Shown: one piece after another, positions 15,915-25,111 of the stretch
How positions within the stretch are numbered: position 1 is the first letter of the stretch
Layout: the number at the start of each line of letters is the position of its first letter
Position numbers and translations under genes: made by a program
NCBI RefSeq assembly: GCF_010015475.1
Contig: NZ_SSNI01000006.1
Span: 62,001 to 126,000, forward strand
Length of the DNA stretch: 64,000 nucleotides
DNA from: Pontibacter pamirensis
GTDB taxonomy: Bacteria > Bacteroidota > Bacteroidia > Cytophagales > Hymenobacteraceae
Direction of reading: 5' to 3'
Notes under the pieces: generated by a model
Seen by the model: only the letters and a program-made list of their open reading frames with translations
What the model was told of the DNA's origin: nothing
The model's database searches: none

Positions 15915-16323
15915 ATGTTAAGTCCGCAATATTACTACCTGCTGCAGTGGTTTCCAAACGTGTTTCGCAAAACGGGGTTTAATTGCGGCTTAATTGTTAA
16001 ATTGCTGCATCCCCCAATGGTTAAATTGCGCAACGGATAAATTGTTTGAGAGTCAGATTGTTTGAATTTAGCAAAATAGTTCAGCGGCTTTTTGTTACAG
16101 GCTTACTTCTTAATTCAGTCATAAATGAACTGCCATTCAATGTTAACAGCTGTGCCGGTACAATATTTCTAGTGTGAGGCCACTGAATAGAATAATAGGA
16201 TTGAAATTTTAAGGATGCCAATGTCTTATAAAAGCCATACAAGTGTGCAGGAGCAACACCCGCCTGATTTAGTGATTTACTAAATCAACAATTTAACAAT
16301 GAAGCCATATAACATTCAAATAG
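15915..16323. other. Intergenic region with TTAAATTG-type repeats
   Basis: A 409-bp divergent gap. Between ~15975 and 16070 the words TTAATTG, TTAAATTG, GGTTAAATTG and GATAAATTG recur, resembling the block at 18840-18925. No gene is visible. It should hold promoters for the prenyl synthase (minus) and the hydrolase-folK pair (plus). Confidence 0.5.
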
Positions 16324-17169
16324 ATGAAAGTAGATTTTGTAGTATACCCCGAGCACGGGCGGCCTTTTACCGCCGACGCCACCTATATGCCTGACGGCCA
16401 GCCAAAGCCCATCATCATTTTCACGCACGGCTTCAAAGGTTTTAAGGACTGGGGGCACTTTAACCTGCTGGCGCGGCACTTCGCTGAAAAAGGGTTTGCG
16501 TTCATAAAGTTCAACTTCGCCTACAACGGCACTACGGTAGAGGACCATAGCGATATGCACGACCTCGAGGCCTTTGGCAATAACAACTTTAGCCTTGAAC
16601 TGGATGACCTGCAGGCGTTAATTGATTTACTTTATGATGCATCTGGCCCCATTACACAAAGCGAACTTGACCTGAACAGAATCTACCTGATTGGCCACAG
16701 CCGCGGAGGCGGAGCTGTTATACTTAAAGCCGCCGAAGACACCCGTGTAAAAGCCGTTGCCACCTGGGCGGCTGTGAGTGACTATGATCAGCGCTGGACA
16801 AAAGAACAGATGCACCAATGGAAACAGGACGGCGTGCAATGGATTTTGAATGGCCGGACGGGGCAGCAGATGCCTCTTTATTACCAGATGGTAGAAGACT
16901 ACTACCAGAACCGGCCTCGCCTCGACATTCCGGAGGTTATCAAAAAGATGCAGCAGCCCTTGCTTATTCTGCATGGTGGGCAGGACGAGACAGTACCCGT
17001 GCAAATGGCCCATGCTCTGAGAAACTGGAAAGCAGATGCAGAAATGCACCTCCTGTCAGAAGCCAATCATTCCTTTGGGGGTTCGCACCCATACGAGCAC
17101 AGCGAACTACCGGAAGCAGCCCGTACCGCCGCTGATCTGACTATAGATTTTTTTCAAAAGCATGCCTGA
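16324..17169 (+). CDS. Alpha/beta hydrolase (dienelactone hydrolase-like)
   Basis: A 281-residue cytosolic alpha/beta hydrolase. The oxyanion-region motif is FTHGFKGFKDWG, the nucleophile elbow is GHSRGGG, the acid is in LHGGQDETVPV, and the catalytic His is in EANHSFGG. It is a probable esterase or acylhydrolase; the substrate is unknown. Its stop overlaps the folK start by 8 bp, so the two genes are translationally coupled. A metabolic link to folate is not obvious. Confidence 0.88.
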   Translation: MKVDFVVYPEHGRPFTADATYMPDGQPKPIIIFTHGFKGFKDWGHFNLLARHFAEKGFAFIKFNFAYNGTTVEDHSDMHDLEAFGNNNFSLELDDLQALIDLLYDASGPITQSELDLNRIYLIGHSRGGGAVILKAAEDTRVKAVATWAAVSDYDQRWTKEQMHQWKQDGVQWILNGRTGQQMPLYYQMVEDYYQNRPRLDIPEVIKKMQQPLLILHGGQDETVPVQMAHALRNWKADAEMHLLSEANHSFGGSHPYEHSELPEAARTAADLTIDFFQKHA

Positions 17170-17647
17170 ATTATACCTGCTCCTGGGCGGCAACCTTGGC
17201 GACCGCAGCTCTTACTTAGCGGATGCCCGTACAAGCATAGCCGCAGCAGTTGGCCTCATTACCCAACGTTCGAAGCTATATGAAACAGCCGCTTGGGGAA
17301 ATACAGACCAGCCTGCCTTCCTGAACCAGGTGTTAGCAGTGCAAACAGAACTGGCGCCCGAACAGGTGTTACAAAAGGTAAATGCAATTGAACAGGAACT
17401 GGGCAGGGTCCGCCTCGAACATTGGGGCGCCCGCGTCATTGATATCGACGTTCTGTTCTACGATCAGCTCGTGCTCCAAAGCCAGCGCCTCACCATCCCC
17501 CACCCGCAACTCCACCTACGCCGTTTTACCTTGCTGCCCCTGGCAGAAATAGCTCCACAGCTGGTGCACCCGGTGCTGGGAAAAACGGTGAAAGACTTGC
17601 TGGAGGTGTGCCCAGACATGTTGGAGGTTCGGGTACATCAGGCATAG
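17162..17647 (+). CDS. folK: 2-amino-4-hydroxy-6-hydroxymethyldihydropteridine pyrophosphokinase
   Basis: A 161-residue HPPK, which transfers pyrophosphate from ATP to 6-hydroxymethyl-dihydropterin in folate synthesis. Signatures are LLLGGNLGDR at the start, the R-W loop near RVRLEHWGARVIDIDVLFYD, and the C-terminal HPQLHLRRFTLLPLAEIAP. Length and motif order match the family. It overlaps the upstream hydrolase by 8 bp. No strong terminator was found after the stop. Confidence 0.96.
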   Translation: MPELYLLLGGNLGDRSSYLADARTSIAAAVGLITQRSKLYETAAWGNTDQPAFLNQVLAVQTELAPEQVLQKVNAIEQELGRVRLEHWGARVIDIDVLFYDQLVLQSQRLTIPHPQLHLRRFTLLPLAEIAPQLVHPVLGKTVKDLLEVCPDMLEVRVHQA

Positions 17648-17855
17648 GATAAACAGTAGAGTTATTGCGTTTGACTGTAGGAACTCAAACAGGCAGATTG
17701 AAGAAAAGTATTGAAACTGACTATGATGGATAGCCAGCGACTGGGCCTCTTTTTTGCTCCGCCTCAACAAATCCTCCGCTTTGCCTGTTTTGACTGCTCT
17801 TGCCATACAAAAAAAAGAGAGCAGCTATGGAAAGTTCTTTATACTACTGGGTATA

Positions 17856-17893
17856 AAAACAAAAGTCCTTCCCCGCACAAACAGGGAAGGGCT
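17856..17893 (-). terminator. Hairpin terminator of fabD
   Basis: AGTCCTTCCC (17864-17873) pairs with GGGAAGGGCT (17884-17893), one G-T pair. On the minus strand it is followed by TTTTGTTTT, so it ends the fabD transcript. Confidence 0.75.
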
Positions 17894-17919
17894 CTGAACT
17901 GAGGGTGGTATAAAAAATA

Positions 17920-18798
17920 TTACTCTGCAGAACTTACTTCTGCTGTACGGTCTATTTTCTTTACAAGACCCTGCAACACTTTGCCTGGGCCACATTCTAC
18001 AAAATGCGTCGCGCCATCGGCAACCATCTGCTGTACAGACTGTGTCCAGAGCACTGGTGCCGTTAATTGCTTTATCAGGTTCTGCCGGATCTCCAATGGA
18101 TCGGTGTGAGGTCTGGCATCCACATTTTGGTAGACAGGGCAAATACCGTCGCTGAAGGTTGTGTCTTTTATGGCTTGCGCAAGTTCTACTTCTGCGGGTT
18201 TCATCAGGGGGGAGTGGAATGCACCGCCCACCGGTAAGGGAAGCGCCCGTTTGGCACCTGCTGCCTTCATTTTCTCACAGGCAATCTCTATACCTCTGTT
18301 GGAGCCTGAAATCACTAACTGGCCCGGGCAGTTGAAGTTTGCTGCTACCACTATTTCATCCTCTATGGAGGCGCAGATCTCCACTACTCTGTCATCTTCA
18401 AGGCCAAGGATAGCCGCCATCGTAGAAGGGTTTGCCTCACAGGCCATCTGCATGGCCAGAGCACGCTTGTATACTAACCTCAGCCCATCTTCAAAACTCA
18501 GCACCTTGCTGGCAACCAGGGCCGAAAACTCCCCGAGCGAATGCCCTGCCACCATGTCCGGATTAAAATCTTTGGCCACTGCTGCCTGTGTTACAGAATG
18601 CAGGAAAATAGCGGGTTGTGTTACTCTTGTTCGCTTCAACTCCTCTTCGGTGCCAGTGAACATGACGTCTGTTATATTAAAACCCAGAATGTCGTTTGCC
18701 TTGTCGAACAGCCTTTTTGCCTCGGTGTGCTGCTCATACAAGTCTTTCCCCATACCCGTGAACTGAGAACCCTGCCCCGGGAAAACATATGCCTTCAT
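17920..18798 (-). CDS. fabD: Malonyl-CoA:ACP transacylase
   Basis: A 292-residue acyltransferase that loads malonyl groups onto acyl carrier protein for fatty acid synthesis. The oxyanion motif is FPGQGSQFTGMG, the nucleophile Ser is in GHSLGEFSAL, the Arg that binds the malonyl carboxylate is in LVYKRALAMQ, and the His is in GGAFHSPLM. Complete length. It is monocistronic, with its own terminator just downstream and a repeat-rich 124-bp gap upstream. Confidence 0.96.
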   Translation of the reverse strand: MKAYVFPGQGSQFTGMGKDLYEQHTEAKRLFDKANDILGFNITDVMFTGTEEELKRTRVTQPAIFLHSVTQAAVAKDFNPDMVAGHSLGEFSALVASKVLSFEDGLRLVYKRALAMQMACEANPSTMAAILGLEDDRVVEICASIEDEIVVAANFNCPGQLVISGSNRGIEIACEKMKAAGAKRALPLPVGGAFHSPLMKPAEVELAQAIKDTTFSDGICPVYQNVDARPHTDPLEIRQNLIKQLTAPVLWTQSVQQMVADGATHFVECGPGKVLQGLVKKIDRTAEVSSAE

Positions 18799-18834
18799 TT
18801 CGTTAAATGTTTATTGTTATTCGTTTATCGTTTC

Positions 18835-18925
18835 CTTTTTGATTGGCTCAATTGCTGGATGGTTAAATTGTTATATGGTTGCTCAAAATTTATGTATTTT
18901 AACCATTTAACAATTCAGCAGTTTA
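18835..18925. repeat. Intergenic TTAAATTG/TTTAACAATT imperfect inverted repeats
   Basis: The block contains GATGGTTAAATTGTTAT and, inverted, TTAACCATTTAACAATTC, with related words repeated. The same vocabulary occurs at 15975-16070. It looks like a decayed dispersed intergenic repeat of low complexity. Confidence 0.4.
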
Positions 18926-19351
18926 CGACACAAACCTTGCCCGTTCTTCGGGACTTGGCAGCATGCATGCTTCTGTTTGTCCGGCAATTTTATAGCGATG
19001 CCTGGCTATAAAACGGTATAAGAAGTTGCGGAAAGATAAAGGAATAAACCGGAAATAGTAAAGCACCGGGAAGAGAAAGTTAAGGTGACGTGCAATCCGA
19101 AGCACCGCATCGGACTCTGTAAAAAGCCTGCCCTGCTCATAAAACACAACTGAATCCGGCAGTGGGTCAGGGCGTTGCGAAAGCGGAACCAGCGCCTCTA
19201 ACACACCCGATTGCAGGGCCGCAAAATTCAGATTGCGGCTCTTGTTGTGTTTCAGCACCAGTTGTACGCTTGCCTGGCAAAAGCCGCAGGTGCCATCGTA
19301 AAAAACGATGGCCTCCCCCTGCAGCTGTTTTGTTTTGTTTTTTATTATCAT
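18923..19351 (-). CDS. DCC-family thiol-disulfide oxidoreductase-like protein (DUF393)
   Basis: A 142-residue DUF393 protein whose family-defining motif is FYDGTCGFC (DxxCxxC), followed by VLKHNKSRNLNF and the helical segment LPVLYYFRFIPLSFRNFLYRFIARHRYK. The start at 19351 is chosen because its ATG overlaps the stop of the upstream surface-protein gene as ATGA (19348-19351), a coupling signal; an in-frame ATG at 19369 would add six residues within that gene. The function is unproven; a thioredoxin-like redox role is usually proposed. Confidence 0.85.
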   Translation of the reverse strand: MIIKNKTKQLQGEAIVFYDGTCGFCQASVQLVLKHNKSRNLNFAALQSGVLEALVPLSQRPDPLPDSVVFYEQGRLFTESDAVLRIARHLNFLFPVLYYFRFIPLSFRNFLYRFIARHRYKIAGQTEACMLPSPEERARFVS

Positions 19352-22089
19352 CTTACAATCTCGACCCACCCTTTGTAGGTGGCCCTTGCCTGGCTGGGGT
19401 CCAGGGTGTGGAACTCCACCTCGGCCTCATAATAGTAGGTGCCGTCGGTGAGGCGGTTGCCATCGTTGTCCACCCCCGCCCAGTTAATGTAAAGGTCGTC
19501 GCCCCCGCTCTGCGCACGCCGCTCGTACACCTGCACCCCCCAGCGGTTGAACACCTTGAAGTTCATGCTGCGGATGAAGGCCGTCCTGCGGTCGGGCCGG
19601 AAAACGTCGTTCAGCCCGTCCCCGTTCGGGGTAATGATGTTGGGAAGCAGGAAGCTAATACAGTTGTCCTTGCACACCTCGTTGCTCAGCGGGCTCTCCC
19701 GCCCCGCCGTGTCCGTGGCCGTCACCCGGTAGCAGCCCGCGAAGGACTCCAGCCCCACATGCGTGTAGGTAGTCTCCTCGGTGGTGCCCAGCGCCACGTA
19801 CTCCACCTCCAGCGAAGGCCGGAAGTAGACCGTGTAGAAGGCTATCTGGTCGGTGCAGTCGCCGCTCACCTGCGGCACCCACGTCAGCACGTTCTGGTAC
19901 GGCGGCTCCTGCGGGTTGCGCGCGAAGGCCTCGCAGTCCAGCGCATCCACGCTCAGCTCCGGGGCGCATACCACCTTCTCCAGCAGCGCGCACGCCTCCT
20001 GGCTCAGGTTCAGCAGCGGCTCAGGCAGCCCCGCTATCCCGTAGCCCCCAGCCGTCTCCACCACGTAGCAGTAGGTGCGCCCCCGCTCCAGCCCCAGGCC
20101 CCCGAAGGCGCCCGTGTCGCGGTAGCTGCCACCAGCGCCTGTGGCCTGCACACTGTCTATGAGCACCAGTTCAGCCCCCTCCTGCCGGTAGATACGGTGC
20201 AGGAAGGCGCCGTTGTCCCACGGCACATCATAAGTCCAGCTCAGCTCCATAACCTCCTCGTCGCCGGCAGCCGCCGCAACGGAGAGCCGCACGCTCGAGG
20301 CCTCCACGCTCTCCCGCAGCTCCGTGGGCTCGCCCCCGGCAGGTGACTGGTAGAACTCCAGGCGGTAGCGGTAGGCCAAATCCTGCGTATTGAGTCCTGT
20401 GTCCACGAAGACCGTGTCAGACATGTCGCGGCTACGGAACACTTCCACGAAGCCCTCCCCGGCGCCCATGCCCTCCTTGCGGTAGAGGCGGTACTCCAGC
20501 GGCGGGGTCAGCATGCCCGTCTCGGGCTGCGTCCAGCGTACCGTCACCTGCCCCTCTTCGGCGTCTGTCTCGTCCACCGTTACGTTGGTCAGGTAAGGGA
20601 TGTCCTGATTGATGGCCACGCAGGTCTCATTGGAGGCCAGGCTTTCGCCCCGCGCTGGCGCCGGGAACTCAGCGTAGATGATGTAGCAGTACTCCACCCC
20701 GGCCTGCAGCCCCGCCCCGCCGTTGTCGTCGAAGAAGGTGGCCACCCCGGCCTCCACCTCTCCTACCAGCACGTAGCCCGTGGAGGCGGGCACGCCGGTC
20801 TCACAGTCGTCGGGCACGAAGCCCGAGGGGCCCTCCCGCCTGTAGATGCGGATAGCGGAGGCGTTCTGGCAGGCGTAGGGGTCCCAGTTGAGCGTCACGC
20901 TCCGGTCGCCGCCCTGCGCGGCAAGGTTCTCGGGCGCCGGGCCCACCACCCGGATGTTCCAGGCCTGCAGGTCAGCCAGCCGCGTCTCCCCCGGTGGCCG
21001 CACGTCCTCGGCGCGGAACACCACCTGGTAGGGCCGCTCCCGCACGTCGCCGCAGTCGGTGAGCCAGTTGAGAAGCCCCCGCGCCTCACCCGGCTGGCGC
21101 ACCGTCTGCTCGAAGGTGGCCGGCGGCACAATGCCCGAGCCCGCCACCGTCAGGTTTATCAAGTCGCCGTCCGGGTCGGTGGCCACCACCACCCCGCGAA
21201 GCTCCGTGCCAGCCACCACGCAAGTGTCCTTCGGCTCGAGCACCGGCGGGCGGTTAGGGGTCTCGCGCACCAGTATCTGCATGTCGCGCACTACCTCGCC
21301 CAACTTCACGGCCCCACCGTTGGGCGAGACCCGCCACTCCTCCACCACGAAGGCCACGTTGTACTCTCCCTGCCGGCAGGGCGCGTCCCAGGTCATCTGC
21401 CCCGTCAAAGGGTCCAGAGAGAAGGTCGCAGGGCCGGAGGCGTCGGAGGTTGTGCAGTTGAAGATGAGGTGGGGCAGGTTGTAGCCCGGAACGGGCGAGA
21501 TGTTGCCGTTCACATCCTCGTAACGCGGCACAATCAGTTTAAAGGAAAGGCTGTCACCGTCGGCGTCGTAAGCGCCGGGGTTGTGCACGTACCTTCGTCC
21601 CACTGCAGCAATATCTATCGGATCCACCGTCAGGATAGGTGTACTGTTGAAGCCACGCAGCGCGTTTATGTTGATAACGGTTTCTATAAAGAATGACCGT
21701 TGATCTGAGGGAGGAGCCATGTTCAGGATGCCGAGGTTACGGTTTACCCCCACCCAGGATACCCTGAAGGTACCGTCAGAAGGAAAGGTGTACTCCCACA
21801 TGTATACTTCTCTGTCGGTCTCGTTTCCGATATCGACCACTGAATCACGGGCAACTTCCAGTATTACTCCTCCGCCCATGTTCATAAACACGACCGGATC
21901 TTCAGCGGAAGAAGCCTGATCGGTGAAAATGTTCATCCTGAAAAAGAATCTTCGCGGATTAGGATTTGGGGTGGTATCGCGTACTGCTGTTATGTCTCCT
22001 GCCCGGATATGCGTAGCCTGTGCCTCTGTGAAACTTCCCCACAATGCTATCAGCACTAACAACAGACTGCCGCGCAGCAAATACTTCAT
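19348..22089 (-). CDS. Large secreted protein with fibronectin-like domains and gliding-type (CHU_C) C-terminal domain
   Basis: A 913-residue exported protein. The start at 22089 gives signal peptide MKYLLRGSLLLVLIALWG...; an ATG at 22107 would add six residues. The N-terminal part (HIRAGDITAVRDTTPNPNPR) is the type found in Bacteroidota gliding-associated surface proteins. Several Ig/fibronectin-III-like repeats follow (for example VTLNWDPYACQNASAIRIYR and VRWTQPETGMLTPPLEYRLY). The C-terminus, NIITPNGDGLNDVFRP to GWVEIVR, is a type B T9SS/CHU_C sorting domain. It is probably a surface adhesin. Composition is odd: 65% GC by count at 20641-20700 against 43% at 21661-21720. It is coupled to the DUF393 gene by an ATGA overlap. 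Confidence 0.9.
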   Translation of the reverse strand: MKYLLRGSLLLVLIALWGSFTEAQATHIRAGDITAVRDTTPNPNPRRFFFRMNIFTDQASSAEDPVVFMNMGGGVILEVARDSVVDIGNETDREVYMWEYTFPSDGTFRVSWVGVNRNLGILNMAPPSDQRSFFIETVININALRGFNSTPILTVDPIDIAAVGRRYVHNPGAYDADGDSLSFKLIVPRYEDVNGNISPVPGYNLPHLIFNCTTSDASGPATFSLDPLTGQMTWDAPCRQGEYNVAFVVEEWRVSPNGGAVKLGEVVRDMQILVRETPNRPPVLEPKDTCVVAGTELRGVVVATDPDGDLINLTVAGSGIVPPATFEQTVRQPGEARGLLNWLTDCGDVRERPYQVVFRAEDVRPPGETRLADLQAWNIRVVGPAPENLAAQGGDRSVTLNWDPYACQNASAIRIYRREGPSGFVPDDCETGVPASTGYVLVGEVEAGVATFFDDNGGAGLQAGVEYCYIIYAEFPAPARGESLASNETCVAINQDIPYLTNVTVDETDAEEGQVTVRWTQPETGMLTPPLEYRLYRKEGMGAGEGFVEVFRSRDMSDTVFVDTGLNTQDLAYRYRLEFYQSPAGGEPTELRESVEASSVRLSVAAAAGDEEVMELSWTYDVPWDNGAFLHRIYRQEGAELVLIDSVQATGAGGSYRDTGAFGGLGLERGRTYCYVVETAGGYGIAGLPEPLLNLSQEACALLEKVVCAPELSVDALDCEAFARNPQEPPYQNVLTWVPQVSGDCTDQIAFYTVYFRPSLEVEYVALGTTEETTYTHVGLESFAGCYRVTATDTAGRESPLSNEVCKDNCISFLLPNIITPNGDGLNDVFRPDRRTAFIRSMNFKVFNRWGVQVYERRAQSGGDDLYINWAGVDNDGNRLTDGTYYYEAEVEFHTLDPSQARATYKGWVEIVR

Positions 22090-22181
22090 GCGTAAACTGT
22101 TTGGCATACGATTTTATATTTGGCGGTAAATATAGGTAGTAATTATAGGTACTTATCTAAACTAATTTTTTTAGATTTTAT

Positions 22182-22226
22182 TGTCAACAAATGTCAACAA
22201 AAGGATTGCAGGGAGGTTATAAACCT
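22182..22226. promoter_or_regulatory. Direct repeats and palindrome upstream of sdhCAB
   Basis: TGTCAACAA occurs twice with 10-bp period (22182-22190, 22192-22200), followed by the palindrome AGGTT-ATA-AACCT (22214-22226). This lies 80-125 bp upstream of the sdhC promoter candidate and could be an activator or repressor site. No factor can be named. Confidence 0.3.
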
Positions 22227-22281
22227 GTAACCTTTTGTGGTACGCGTAACAATTTAGATTGATTCAAAATATGAAGCTAAA

Positions 22282-22313
22282 ATTGGTTTATATAAGGGCC
22301 GCTATTACCTTTG
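22282..22313 (+). promoter_or_regulatory. Promoter of sdhCAB
   Basis: ATTG (22282-22285), 20-nt spacer, then TACCTTTG (22306-22313), an exact TAnnTTTG. It sits 42 bp upstream of the sdhC ATG. Confidence 0.6.
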
Positions 22314-22355
22314 GTAATTAAAAACCCTGATTTACTTAACCTATAACAAACACAA

Positions 22356-23036
22356 ATGAGTTGGTTTACTAAAACGTTTTCCAGTACAATGGGGCGCAAA
22401 ATCATCATGTCGATTACGGGCCTTTTCCTGTGTTCTTTCCTGGTAGTACACCTTATTGGTAACCTGCAGCTTTTTAATGATGACGGAGGTGCGGCCTTTA
22501 ATCTTTACTCCTATTTTATGGCCAACAACATTGTTATCCGTATCATGGAAATAGTACTACTTCTTGGCTTCCTCTTTCATATATATGATGCTATCGTACT
22601 AGTGCGTAAGAACAAGGCAGCCCGCCCGATTCAATACGCTGAGGTTCGCCCACAGGAAAACAGCACCTGGTCTTCCCGCAACATGGGTTTGTTAGGCACT
22701 GTTATTCTTGTTTTCCTCATTATCCATCTATGGAACTTCTTTGTTCCTGCCCGCTTCGGCGGCCTGGAGGGCGTTGTGATAGAGGGTGCAGAGTATGAAA
22801 ACCTTTATATCAGAGTTGTTGAGTCTTTCCAGATTTGGTGGTATGTACTTATCTACGTGCTCGCGATGGTGGCGCTGGCTTACCACCTGATTCACGGATT
22901 TCAGAGTGGTTTCCAAACGCTTGGTTTAGATCACAAAAAGTACACTCCTTTCATTCAGATGTTTGGTTACGCGTTTTCAGTTATTGTGTGTCTTGGCTTT
23001 GCCATTATCCCACTATACTTCTTCTTTTTATACTAA
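22356..23036 (+). CDS. sdhC: Succinate dehydrogenase cytochrome b subunit
   Basis: A 226-residue membrane anchor with five hydrophobic segments (starting [20 protein letters not shown] and ending [21 protein letters not shown]). Conserved histidines in the helices ([31 protein letters not shown]) are candidate haem b ligands. A single five-helix anchor identifies the enzyme as a type B (di-haem) succinate:quinone oxidoreductase, normally using menaquinone. First gene of sdhCAB; sdhA starts 17 bp after its stop. Confidence 0.95.
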   Translation: MSWFTKTFSSTMGRKIIMSITGLFLCSFLVVHLIGNLQLFNDDGGAAFNLYSYFMANNIVIRIMEIVLLLGFLFHIYDAIVLVRKNKAARPIQYAEVRPQENSTWSSRNMGLLGTVILVFLIIHLWNFFVPARFGGLEGVVIEGAEYENLYIRVVESFQIWWYVLIYVLAMVALAYHLIHGFQSGFQTLGLDHKKYTPFIQMFGYAFSVIVCLGFAIIPLYFFFLY

Positions 23037-23053
23037 CTGTCTTTTATTTTGCT

Positions 23054-24988
23054 ATGATATTAGATTCTAAAATCCCGGAAGGCCCAGTAGCTGAAAAGTG
23101 GGACAAGCATAAATTTAATGTAAAGCTGGTAAACCCGGCTAACAAAAGAAAATACGATATAATTGTAGTAGGTACCGGCTTAGCTGGTGCTTCTGCCGCA
23201 GCTACCCTGGGTGAACTTGGCTATAATGTGAAAGCATTCTGCTTTCAGGACTCCCCGCGCCGTGCGCACTCTATTGCCGCACAGGGTGGTATTAACGCCG
23301 CCAAAAACTATCAAAACGACGGGGATTCTGTTTACCGTCTTTTCTATGACACGGTAAAGGGTGGTGACTACCGTTCACGCGAGGCGAACGTTTACCGCCT
23401 CGCACAGGTGTCGGTCAACATCATTGACCAGTGTGTGGCGCAGGGTGTTCCTTTTGCCCGTGACTACGGCGGGTTGCTTGCCAACCGTTCGTTCGGTGGT
23501 GCGCAGGTGTCGCGTACGTTCTACGCCCGCGGCCAGACCGGGCAGCAGCTGTTATTGGGTGCTTATTCTGCCCTGAACCGCCAGGTAGCTTACGGTAAGG
23601 TGAAGGTATTCCCTCGCACGGAAATGCTGGACCTTGTGATGGTTGACGGCAAAGCCCGTGGCATTGTTACCCGTAACCTGATTACAGGCAAAATTGAATC
23701 CCATAGCGCACACGCCGTGATACTGGCAACAGGCGGTTACGGTAACGTGTTCTTCCTTTCTACCAACGCGATGGGTTCCAACACAACGGCAGCCTGGAGA
23801 GCTTATAAAAAAGGAGCCTTGTTTGCTAACCCTTGCTTTACGCAGATTCACCCAACTTGTATTCCGGTATCAGGCGAGTACCAGTCTAAATTGACGCTGA
23901 TGTCTGAGTCTCTCCGAAACGACGGACGTGTTTGGGTGCCAAAGACAGTGGAGATAGCGGAGCGGTTAAGAAAAGGTGAAATCTCTGTAAATGATATTGG
24001 CGAGGCGGACCGCGATTACTTCCTGGAGCGCAAATACCCAGCCTTCGGTAACCTGGTACCGCGTGACGTGGCTTCCCGTAACGCTAAATTAGCTTGCGAC
24101 GAAGGACGCGGCGTTGGTTCAACCGGCCTTGCCGTATACCTGGACTTTGCAGATGCTATCAAGCGTGACGGCCAGGCGGCTATTGCAGCCAAGTACGGTA
24201 ACCTGTTCGAGATGTATGCCAAGATTACGGATGAGAACCCGTACGAAAGACCTATGCGTATCTACCCGGCGGTACACTATACCATGGGTGGCCTTTGGGT
24301 GGATTATAACCTGATGACTACTATCCCAGGCTTATATGCCGCTGGCGAGTGTAACTTCTCTGACCACGGTGCGAACCGACTTGGTGCTTCGGCGCTGATG
24401 CAGGGACTGGCTGATGGTTACTTCGTGATTCCTTATACCATTGGAGATTACCTGGCGAAGATGCCTTACGATAAAGTGCCAACGGACCACCCTGCCTTTA
24501 GAGAGGCAGAGCAGGCAGTAATTGATAAAAACAACCAGTTACTTTCTATCCAGGGCACCCGCACCGTAGATTCTTTCCACAAGGAGCTAGGGTTGATTAT
24601 GTGGGAACACTGTGGTATGGCTCGTAACGAAGAAGGCTTAAGATTTGCTAAACAAGAAATCCGCAGAATACGCGAGGCTTTCTGGAGTGATGTGAAAGTG
24701 ACTGGCGTAGGCGAAGAGCTGAACCAGACGCTGGAGCGTGCAAACCGTGTGGCTGACTTTATTGAGTTGGCCGAACTGATGGTAGACGATGCCCAGAACA
24801 GGAATGAATCCTGTGGTGGTCACTTCCGCGAGGAGTCTCAGACACCGGAAAACGAAGCCCTGCGTGATGATGAGAACTACGCTTATGTAGCAGCCTGGGA
24901 GTTTACGGGTGTTGGCAATGAGCCAAGGCTACACAAGGAGGACCTTGAGTTCGAGAACGTGAAACTCACGCAGCGTAGCTACAAATAA
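23054..24988 (+). CDS. sdhA: Succinate dehydrogenase flavoprotein subunit
   Basis: A 644-residue FAD subunit that oxidises succinate to fumarate. The start at 23054 ([11 protein letters not shown]) is chosen because the open frame extends upstream only through sdhC. The dinucleotide-binding motif is [15 protein letters not shown], the flavin-attachment region is [11 protein letters not shown], the active-site segments include QIHPTCIP, and [12 protein letters not shown] lies near the C-terminal half of the FAD domain. Length fits type B enzymes. It is followed by a 123-bp repeat-rich gap and then sdhB. Confidence 0.97.
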   Translation: MILDSKIPEGPVAEKWDKHKFNVKLVNPANKRKYDIIVVGTGLAGASAAATLGELGYNVKAFCFQDSPRRAHSIAAQGGINAAKNYQNDGDSVYRLFYDTVKGGDYRSREANVYRLAQVSVNIIDQCVAQGVPFARDYGGLLANRSFGGAQVSRTFYARGQTGQQLLLGAYSALNRQVAYGKVKVFPRTEMLDLVMVDGKARGIVTRNLITGKIESHSAHAVILATGGYGNVFFLSTNAMGSNTTAAWRAYKKGALFANPCFTQIHPTCIPVSGEYQSKLTLMSESLRNDGRVWVPKTVEIAERLRKGEISVNDIGEADRDYFLERKYPAFGNLVPRDVASRNAKLACDEGRGVGSTGLAVYLDFADAIKRDGQAAIAAKYGNLFEMYAKITDENPYERPMRIYPAVHYTMGGLWVDYNLMTTIPGLYAAGECNFSDHGANRLGASALMQGLADGYFVIPYTIGDYLAKMPYDKVPTDHPAFREAEQAVIDKNNQLLSIQGTRTVDSFHKELGLIMWEHCGMARNEEGLRFAKQEIRRIREAFWSDVKVTGVGEELNQTLERANRVADFIELAELMVDDAQNRNESCGGHFREESQTPENEALRDDENYAYVAAWEFTGVGNEPRLHKEDLEFENVKLTQRSYK

Positions 24989-25111
24989 TTGATTGATAAT
25001 TGAAAGTTAGAAATTCAAAATTAGAAATGAATAGCCTTAAAAGATTGTTATACAAGGGCGTCAATTCTGATAATTTCTAATTCATAATTCATAATTTCTA
25101 ATTCAAAAGAA
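24989..25111. repeat. Low-complexity repeat inside the sdh operon
   Basis: Words such as TTAGAAATTCA, AATTAGAAATGAA and, inverted, ATTTCTAATTCATAATTC recur on both sides of a central GC-richer stretch, forming a loose inverted repeat. It separates sdhA from sdhB and could fold in mRNA. It resembles insertions of AATTCATAATTC type in other Bacteroidota intergenic regions. Confidence 0.45.

Noticed and set aside
17711-17902. 63-codon frame after folK with TTG start
   Set aside because: Weak start, overlaps the fabD terminator, no resemblance to any family.
19162-20346. Long plus-strand open frame (394 codons) opposite the CHU_C protein
   Set aside because: It is an antisense shadow caused by the high GC of the real minus-strand gene; no recognisable domain, and the minus frame has a signal peptide and T9SS domain.
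22835-23053. Upstream extension of sdhA
   Set aside because: Lies inside sdhC; SdhA homology starts just after the ATG at 23054.
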